Source: Mesorhizobium sp. M3A.F.Ca.ET.080.04.2.1 (GTDB taxonomy: Bacteria; Pseudomonadota; Alphaproteobacteria; Rhizobiales; Rhizobiaceae). Taken from it: a stretch of DNA of 64,000 bases. Both the position numbers and the translations under genes were made by a program. The first letter of the stretch is position 1. Each line of letters opens with the position of its first letter. A model generated the notes under the pieces. That model did not search any database. It was not told where the DNA came from and saw only the letters and a list, made by a program, of their open reading frames with translations. Location of the stretch: contig NZ_CP034451.1 of NCBI RefSeq assembly GCF_003952525.1, positions 5,184,501 to 5,248,500 of the forward strand, read 5' to 3'. Shown piece after piece: positions 58,478-64,000 of the stretch.

Positions 58478-59314
58478 ATGCAGAAAATCTTGAACAGACG
58501 TGCGGTGGCGGGCTGCGGCCTTGCGCTGGCAGTCGCGGCGCTTACGGCGTTCGGGGCTGTGACCGGTTCGCCGCAGGCCCAGGCGGCCGACAATCCCTAC
58601 AACCTCATCGATCCGAACGTCATCAGCGTCGGCACCATGGGCGACGCCAAGCCTTACGTCTTCACCGAGGCCGACGGGACTTTCAGCGGCTTCGACGCGG
58701 AACTTTTCCGCGACGTCGCGCACCGTCTCGGCTTCAAGGAGGACCAGGTCGTCTTCACCGGCATGGATTTCGCAGCCCTACTGCCTTCGGTAGCCAACGG
58801 CCGTTTCGATGTCGGCGTCGCCGCGATCGGAACCACGGACGAGCGCAAGAAGACGGTGGATTTCAGCGACGGCTATCTGGCCGGCTACCTCTCCATCATC
58901 TCCGCCGACCCCGCCCTCAGCAGCAACGAGAGCACCGCCGGAAAGCGCATCGGCGTCATCCAGGGGACGTTGCAGGAGATCTATGCGGAGAAGAATCTGA
59001 AGGGTGACATCGTCAAGTTTCCCGACAACAACTCCGCGGTCGCCGCGCTCAACAACGGCACGATCGATGGTCACTTCACCGATTATGAATCGGCAAAGCA
59101 GTATGTCGAGCGCTACCCCAGCCTGAAGATCACCATGAACGTGCCTTCTTTCGATGCGCCGGCCGGATTCGTCGTGAAGAAGGGCAACGATGCCTTCCGC
59201 GAAGCGTTGAACAAGGCGCTTCATGAAGCCATGCAGGACGGCACCTGGAAGCGGCTGCACGAGAAGTGGTTCCCGGGCACACCGATGCCGGATGAGTACC
59301 TTCCGAAGTCCTGA
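58478..59314 (+). CDS. Periplasmic amino acid-type ABC binding protein
   Basis: 278 residues. Signal peptide ALAVAALTAFGAVTGSPQAQA (cleavage near residue 37; quoted in part FGAVTGSPQAQA). Family 3 binding protein: VGTMGDAKPYVF, GFDAELFRDVAHRLG, IGVIQGTLQEIY. GGAGGAG precedes ATG 58478. It binds an amino acid-like ligand, consistent with an Amadori compound in this context. A stem-loop follows it. Confidence 0.9.
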   Translation: MQKILNRRAVAGCGLALAVAALTAFGAVTGSPQAQAADNPYNLIDPNVISVGTMGDAKPYVFTEADGTFSGFDAELFRDVAHRLGFKEDQVVFTGMDFAALLPSVANGRFDVGVAAIGTTDERKKTVDFSDGYLAGYLSIISADPALSSNESTAGKRIGVIQGTLQEIYAEKNLKGDIVKFPDNNSAVAALNNGTIDGHFTDYESAKQYVERYPSLKITMNVPSFDAPAGFVVKKGNDAFREALNKALHEAMQDGTWKRLHEKWFPGTPMPDEYLPKS

Positions 59315-59361
59315 GGTTCTGGCCTGTTACGAGCCACACCGGCGCAAAGGATTGACACCGG

Positions 59362-59386
59362 GCCGGGCCTGCCACAGCGGCCCGGC
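59362..59386 (+). terminator. Intercistronic stem-loop between binding protein and permease-ATPase
   Basis: 8-bp perfect inverted repeat GCCGGGCC / GGCCCGGC with a 9-base loop, 48 bases after the binding-protein stop, followed by a short CTCTTTCC pyrimidine run. Read-through must occur to express the fused transporter gene. Confidence 0.58.
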
Positions 59387-59408
59387 TCTTTCCGCATATG
59401 GAGTTTGA

Positions 59409-60950
59409 ATGGGCTGGTTCGAGCATTTTAGCCGCAGCTTCCTTGACTGGGAGGCGATGGCCGCCGTCCTGCCGACGATGGTCGCAGTCGGCCTCAAGAA
59501 CACGCTCATCCTTGCCGCGGCCTCGACGCTGCTCGGCATCGTGATCGGCATCGTCCTGGCCGTGATGGGAATTTCCGACAACCGGGCCCTCAAGCTCGTC
59601 GCCCGCATCTACACCGATATATTCCGCGGCCTGCCGGCGATCGTCACCATCCTCATCATCGGCCAGGGCTTCGCGCGAATGGGCCGTGATCTCTTCGGGC
59701 CTTCGCCCTATCCCCTCGGCATTCTGGCGCTCAGCTTGATCGCCGGCGCCTATATCGGCGAGATTTTCCGCGCCGGGATCCAGAGCGTGGAGCGCGGCCA
59801 GCTCGATGCCACGCGCACGCTCGGGATGACCTATGGCCAGGGCATGCGGCTGGTGGTGATTCCGCAGGGCATCCGGCGCGTCCTGCCGGCGCTGGTCAAC
59901 CAGTTCATCGGCAATGTGAAGGATTCGAGCCTTGTCTACTTCCTCGGCCTGCTGGCGTCGGAGCGCGAGCTGTTCCGGGTCGGCCAGGACCAGGCGGTGG
60001 TCACCGGCAATCTCTCGCCGCTGCTGCTTGCCGGCATCTTCTATCTCGTCATCACCGTGCCGCTCACGCACCTCGTCAACTACATCGATGCAAGGATGCG
60101 GACAGGGCGGCGCCTCACCGAGGTGCACAGCGGCCTTAAGGAGGTCGCGGAGCTCGCGGATGCCGAGGTCTCGGGCGAGGCTGGCGCGCCGGCCGGACCG
60201 GGCAGCGAGAAAGCCGCGAGTTTTAGGGGAGGGGGCATCGATGTGAGAAACATCGACATGGCATATGGCGCCGTCCAGGTGCTGCACGATGTCAGCCTGA
60301 CCGTGCAGCCGGGCACGGTGACCTGCCTGATCGGGCCGTCCGGGTCGGGCAAGTCGACCTTGTTGCGCTGCCTGAACCGGCTGGTGGAATGCCGGTCCGG
60401 CGACATCCTGCTCGATGGCGAAAGCATCTACCGTCAGACGCCCGACCAGCTCAGGCGCCGCGTCGGCATGGTCTTCCAGCAATTCAACCTGTTTCCGGAT
60501 CGGACTGCGCTCGCCAACGTGACGCTCGCCCTGCGCAAAGTGAAAGGACTGGCCAAGGACAAGGCGGAGCGCATCGCAGAGATGCGGCTGCGCGATGTGG
60601 GCCTGCTGGAGCGCAAGCACCATCGGCCGGCGAATCTCTCCGGAGGCCAGCAGCAGCGTGTCGCCATCGCCAGGGCCCTGGCGCTCGATCCCGAGGTGAT
60701 GCTCTTCGACGAAGTCACCAGCGCGCTCGACCCCGAGCTCGTCAAGGGCGTGCTCAACCTGATGGCCGATCTCGGGCGGCGCGGCATGACGATGGTGGTC
60801 GTCACGCACGAGATGAACTTCGCCCGCAAGGTCGCGGACCAGGTCGTGTTCATGGATGAAGGACGCATCGTGGAAGCCGGGCGCCCCTCGGATCTGTTCG
60901 ACAACCCGCAAAGCCCGCGGCTGCGCCGGTTCCTTTCCGAGGTGCTCTGA
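59409..60950 (+). CDS. Fused amino acid ABC permease-ATPase
   Basis: 513 residues. Residues 1-235 form a HisM-type permease (NTLILAAASTLLGIVIGI, FRGLPAIVTILIIGQGF, TRTLGMTYGQGMRLV). A linker of about 45 residues follows (EVSGEAGAPAGPGSEKA). Residues 280-513 are the ATPase with GPSGSGKSTLLRC, LSGGQQQRVAIARALA and VMLFDEVTSALDPE, where Val replaces the usual Pro. Because both halves are on one chain, the importer is presumably a homodimer. No separate permease or ATPase gene is present, so the fusion replaces both. Confidence 0.9.
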   Translation: MGWFEHFSRSFLDWEAMAAVLPTMVAVGLKNTLILAAASTLLGIVIGIVLAVMGISDNRALKLVARIYTDIFRGLPAIVTILIIGQGFARMGRDLFGPSPYPLGILALSLIAGAYIGEIFRAGIQSVERGQLDATRTLGMTYGQGMRLVVIPQGIRRVLPALVNQFIGNVKDSSLVYFLGLLASERELFRVGQDQAVVTGNLSPLLLAGIFYLVITVPLTHLVNYIDARMRTGRRLTEVHSGLKEVAELADAEVSGEAGAPAGPGSEKAASFRGGGIDVRNIDMAYGAVQVLHDVSLTVQPGTVTCLIGPSGSGKSTLLRCLNRLVECRSGDILLDGESIYRQTPDQLRRRVGMVFQQFNLFPDRTALANVTLALRKVKGLAKDKAERIAEMRLRDVGLLERKHHRPANLSGGQQQRVAIARALALDPEVMLFDEVTSALDPELVKGVLNLMADLGRRGMTMVVVTHEMNFARKVADQVVFMDEGRIVEAGRPSDLFDNPQSPRLRRFLSEVL

Positions 60951-61076
60951 GCGTCCGGCGGGCAGGCCCGGCCCGGCCGTCTGAGCCGCTTGCCACCTGG
61001 GAGGCGAAGCTTGTACCAGCGGGCAGGATCCGAGGGCGCATGTTCGTTGCGACTCGGCGGGTAAGAGGGCGGAACG

Positions 61077-62174
61077 GTGGCTGACAGATCATCGAGCAAG
61101 GTCACCATCATCGAGGTGGCACGAAAGGCAGGCGTGAGCCCGGCCACGGCGGGCAGGGTGCTTGGCTCCTATGGATACGCCAGCGATGCCATCCAGCAGA
61201 AGGTGCGCGAAGCAGCCGAGGCGCTCGGCTATCGTCCGAACCGCCTGGCGCGTGGCCTGATCACCGGCAAGACGCAAACCATCGGCGTCGTCGCCGGCGA
61301 CATGGAAAGCCCGTTCTACGCCAGCGTGCTGCGAGGCATCAGCGACGTCGCGCGCAAGCGCGGCTTCGGAGTGATCATCACCAACAGCGACGAGAATGAG
61401 CAGCTCGAGCAGGAGGCTGTCCAGTTGCTGCTGGAGAAGCAGGTGGACGGGCTTTTGGTGTCCTCGGCTGCGCTGGACGGTGCCGGCCATTTGCGCACCG
61501 CGCTCTCCTCGAGCTGTCCGATCGTGCAGTTCGACCGCATCGTGCGGGGCCTCGACACCGATGCGGTCGTTCTCGACAATGTGGCGGCGGCGCGCGATTG
61601 CGTGACGCGGCTGTTCGAAGCGGGCCACCGCCGGATCGGCATCATCGCCGAGCTGTGGTCGACGCCCTCGGTCGATTTCGAGATGGTTCTCGCCGACGTG
61701 CCTTTGTCAGGCGCCAATGTCCACTACCTCTATCCGAGCTGGCAGCGTTTCCTGGGCTACCTCGAGGCGCATCGGACATTCGCCGTTCAGCCCGATCCGG
61801 CGCTGATCAGGCGTGTGAGCGCCTACTCCACTGCCAGTGCTCGCAAAGAAGCTATCGATGTCCTTCAGCTGAGCGATCCGCCTTCGGCTCTTTTCGCGGC
61901 CGACGGCGTGATGTCGACCGGGACAATGGAAGCGATTTCTTCATTGAGTCTGGCCCTGCCTGGCGAACTCTCACTGGTGTGCTTCGACGATCTGGATTGG
62001 ATGAGCTTCCTGAAGCCTGGCATCGCAACCATTGCCCAGCCGGCTCATCAGATCGGCGTTGCCGCGACGGAAATGCTGCTTGACCGGATTGAGGGACAAT
62101 CAGGACCGGTCAAGCATGTGATCCTGCCCGGGCGCTTTCTGGAACGACAGTCGATTGCTCCGTTGAAACCATAG
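61077..62174 (+). CDS. LacI-family transcriptional regulator
   Basis: 365 residues from GTG 61077 (AGAGGG upstream). HTH IIEVARKAGVSPATAGRVLG with the hinge helix NRLARGL, then a periplasmic-binding-like effector domain (IGVVAGDMESPFYASVLRG). It lies 126 bases after the transporter gene and very likely controls the two palindromes at 57377 and 58334, hence the deglycase, kinase and importer, with an Amadori compound or its phosphate as inducer. Confidence 0.9.
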   Translation: MADRSSSKVTIIEVARKAGVSPATAGRVLGSYGYASDAIQQKVREAAEALGYRPNRLARGLITGKTQTIGVVAGDMESPFYASVLRGISDVARKRGFGVIITNSDENEQLEQEAVQLLLEKQVDGLLVSSAALDGAGHLRTALSSSCPIVQFDRIVRGLDTDAVVLDNVAAARDCVTRLFEAGHRRIGIIAELWSTPSVDFEMVLADVPLSGANVHYLYPSWQRFLGYLEAHRTFAVQPDPALIRRVSAYSTASARKEAIDVLQLSDPPSALFAADGVMSTGTMEAISSLSLALPGELSLVCFDDLDWMSFLKPGIATIAQPAHQIGVAATEMLLDRIEGQSGPVKHVILPGRFLERQSIAPLKP

Positions 62175-62218
62175 AGCACGTTGTCTCAGAACCGCTGCAC
62201 ACTTCTAAGCGCATGCAT

Positions 62219-62260
62219 TGGAGCGGTTCATCGTTGCGCAGAACGTTGAACCGCTCCAAC
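62219..62260. terminator. Bidirectional stem-loop between convergent genes
   Basis: 13-bp perfect inverted repeat TTGGAGCGGTTCA / TGAACCGCTCCAA with a 16-base loop, between the convergent LacI and TctA genes. Likely terminator in both directions; the half AGAACCGCTGCA at 62189 is a partial third copy. Confidence 0.62.
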
Positions 62261-62295
62261 TCCTTGTTTGCGTTTGTAGCCGGGGCGGCTCCCGA

Positions 62296-63837
62296 TCAGT
62301 CCTCGTCGCCGCCGAATTGCGACAGCGCCCGGCTGCCGCGCCAGCGTAGGTACATCGGCAGGAGCAGCGCGGTCATCGCCAGGCTCCACAGGATCACCGC
62401 GATCCAGGAGTGGAACAGGAACATCGGATCGCCCTGGCTGATCTGCAGCCCCTGGCGGAGACTCTTTTCCGACATCGGCCCGAGGATCATGCCGACCACC
62501 ACCGGCGCGATCGGATAGCCGAAACGCCGGAGCAGGTAGCCGAGAATGCCGAACAGCATCAACAGACCCAGGCCGAACGAGATCGGGATCGGGCCGAGGA
62601 AGTAGGTCGAGCCGTCGGCGCCGATCGTGCCGAGCGTCGCGAACACCAGGATGCCGGCATAGAGCCACGGCCGGGGGATGGCGAGCAGCTTCACCCACAG
62701 GCCGATCAGCGGCAGGTTGAGGACCAGCAGCATGAAGTTCGCCACCAGCAGGCTGGCGATCAGCCCCCAGACCAGCGGCGCATTGGTGGCGAAGAGCAAC
62801 GGGCCGGGCTGAAGACCGAACTGCTGAAAGCCGGCCAGCATGATCGCCGCGGTTGCCGTGGTGGGCAGGCCGAGTGTCAAGAGCGGCACCAGTGTGCCGG
62901 CTGCCGAGGCGTTGTTGGCGGCCTCGGGACCGGCGACGCCCTCGATCGCGCCCTTGCCGAACTCCTCCGGGTGTTTCGCAAAGCTCCGCTCCGCGGAATA
63001 GGAGAGAAAGCTCGAAATGTCGGCGCCGCCGGCCGGCATGGCGCCGATCGGGAAGCCGATTGCGGTGCCGCGCAGCCACGGCTTCCAGGAGCGCTTCCAG
63101 TCCTCGCGGGTCATCCAGACCGAGCCTTTTACGCGTTCGATCTTCTCCTCGCCGAAGGCATGGGTCGAGACGACCGCAAGGGTCTCGCCTATGGCGAACA
63201 GCGCGACGGCCAAGGTGGTGACCGAAATGCCGTCCAACAAGTTCGGGAACCCCATCGAAAGACGCGCCTGGCCGGTCAGCTGGTTGATGCCGATGAGCCC
63301 CAGCGCCAGGCCGATGAAAAGGGCGGTCAGTCCGCGCAGGGTTGAGTCGCCGAAGGCAGCCGAGACGGTCATGAAGGCGAGCAGCATCAGCGCGAAATAT
63401 TCCGCCGGCCCGAAGGACAGCGCGAACTTGACCACGCTCGGCGCGATGAAGGCGAGGCCCAGCGTCGCCAGCAGTCCGGCGACGAACGAGCCGATGGCAG
63501 CGGTGGCCAGCGCCGGGCCGCCGCGGCCCGAACGGGCCATCTTGTTGCCCTCCAGCGCGGTCACGATCGAGGCGCTTTCGCCGGGCGTGTTGAGCAGGAT
63601 CGAGGTGGTCGAGCCGCCATACATGCCGCCGTAGTAGATGCCGGCGAACATGATCAGCGATCCCGCCGGATCGAGCTTGTAGGTTACGGGCAGCAGCAGC
63701 GCGACGGTAAGCGCCGGACCGATGCCGGGCATGACGCCGACCGCGGTGCCGAGCGTGACGCCGATCAGCGCGTAGAAAAGTTTCGCCGGTTCGAGGGCGG
63801 TCAGCAGCCCCTGTCCCAGCAGGGCAAACGTATCCAT
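62296..63837 (-). CDS. TctA-family large subunit of tripartite tricarboxylate transporter
   Basis: 513 residues, about eleven membrane segments. [17 protein letters not shown] and the mirrored [20 protein letters not shown] carry the paired TctA Gly-Pro motifs; [22 protein letters not shown] is typical (quoted in part [20 protein letters not shown]). ATG 63837 follows GGAGGCAC. Forms the ion-driven channel for carboxylates with TctB (next gene) and a binding protein presumably beyond the window. Confidence 0.92.
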   Translation of the reverse strand: MDTFALLGQGLLTALEPAKLFYALIGVTLGTAVGVMPGIGPALTVALLLPVTYKLDPAGSLIMFAGIYYGGMYGGSTTSILLNTPGESASIVTALEGNKMARSGRGGPALATAAIGSFVAGLLATLGLAFIAPSVVKFALSFGPAEYFALMLLAFMTVSAAFGDSTLRGLTALFIGLALGLIGINQLTGQARLSMGFPNLLDGISVTTLAVALFAIGETLAVVSTHAFGEEKIERVKGSVWMTREDWKRSWKPWLRGTAIGFPIGAMPAGGADISSFLSYSAERSFAKHPEEFGKGAIEGVAGPEAANNASAAGTLVPLLTLGLPTTATAAIMLAGFQQFGLQPGPLLFATNAPLVWGLIASLLVANFMLLVLNLPLIGLWVKLLAIPRPWLYAGILVFATLGTIGADGSTYFLGPIPISFGLGLLMLFGILGYLLRRFGYPIAPVVVGMILGPMSEKSLRQGLQISQGDPMFLFHSWIAVILWSLAMTALLLPMYLRWRGSRALSQFGGDED

Positions 63838-63853
63838 GAACGTGCCTCCGGGC

Positions 63854-64000
63854 CTAGAAAACTTGTTCCAGCGGACCCGCTGGCAGCGAGAGCTGCAGGC
63901 CCTTGGCGAAAACGAACCAGACGACAAAGGAGAACGCGATTCCGATCGGCACCGTCCGCCACAGCGGCCCCTTGCCGAAACCCTTGGCGGCGGCAGCGAA
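63854..64000 (-). CDS. TctB-family small subunit, partial
   Basis: Only the last 48 residues are inside the window; the start lies beyond the right edge. The visible end has a membrane helix ([17 protein letters not shown]) and the common TctB tail LSLPAGPLE. It lies 16 bases before TctA in the same direction, the normal order. Confidence 0.8.
   Translation of the reverse strand, partial: FAAAAKGFGKGPLWRTVPIGIAFSFVVWFVFAKGLQLSLPAGPLEQVF

Noticed and set aside
59130..60911. 593-codon minus frame opposite the permease-ATPase fusion
   Set aside because: Antisense shadow with no motif.
1..64000. CRISPR arrays, tRNA/rRNA genes, prophage or intact insertion sequences
   Set aside because: No regularly spaced repeats, cloverleaf sequences or transposase/integrase motifs seen on either strand; a tRNA scan was not run.

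Overview
The window looks like chromosome or large-replicon DNA of a GC-rich alphaproteobacterium of the Rhizobiales, most like Mesorhizobium or a close relative. This is an inference from gene content: many solute importers (five complete ABC systems, one TRAP system, the edge of a TTT system), FCD-type GntR, LacI, LysR and TetR regulators, a rhizobial-type ECF sigma/anti-sigma pair, and an intergenic palindrome beginning AGCAATTCC that I associate with rhizobial genomes. I see no rRNA, tRNA, CRISPR array, phage or intact insertion sequence. The window is almost entirely an accessory catabolic region in which each block pairs an importer with enzymes and a local regulator.

Layout. 1-668: 5' part of a class III adenylate cyclase with a SAM domain. 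About 900-9050: a polar amino acid or amine ABC importer, a cupin, a PuuB-like FAD oxidase, an FCD-type GntR repressor and a GabD-like aldehyde dehydrogenase. The GntR gene and its operator region are duplicated, with a decayed copy at about 900-1520. 9440-14180: a complete Liv-type (HAAT) ABC operon. 14305-18818: an ECF sigma-factor island with sigma, membrane anti-sigma, small envelope proteins and three matching promoters of the form GGAATA-N16-GGTAnn. 19193-20069: a PIN-type toxin-antitoxin pair. 20186-23842: a TRAP transporter whose small subunit carries a TM2-like N-terminal extension. 24219-25344: a thioredoxin/CcdA pair. 25693-30056: a TetR-led operon with an enolase-superfamily enzyme resembling hydroxyproline-betaine epimerase, two SDRs and a quinone-oxidoreductase-like protein. 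30196-35034: a 1612-residue protein (winged helix, degenerate cyclase, STAND-like NTPase, coiled coil, TM helix, about 16 WD40 repeats) divergent from a DUF1194 VWA-like protein.

36079-47968 is a one-direction array of about 12 kb. It encodes a CUT1-type ABC importer with two ATPases, an ATP-type dihydroxyacetone kinase and a full PTS-type dihydroxyacetone kinase (DhaK, DhaL, DhaM, separate HPr and Enzyme I, plus a small HTH-like protein). It looks dedicated to uptake and phosphorylation of a C3/C4 ketose or polyol. 48366-54909: an exported metallo-beta-lactamase-fold protein, then a LysR gene divergent from an operon of an RraA-like protein, a D-2-hydroxyacid dehydrogenase, an atypical SDR, an MFS transporter and a RidA protein; the pathway is not one I recognise. 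55092-62174: an Amadori-compound-like cluster (FrlB-like SIS deglycase, FrlD-like PfkB kinase, FAD amine oxidase, binding protein, fused permease-ATPase, LacI regulator) with two closely matching LacI-type palindromes. 62296-64000: TctA and the end of TctB.

Two cross-cutting patterns stand out. Every complete importer in the window has a stem-loop between its binding-protein gene and the next gene, five of five, in unrelated transporter families. The ECF island appears to carry its own small regulon, with a promoter spaced identically in three places.
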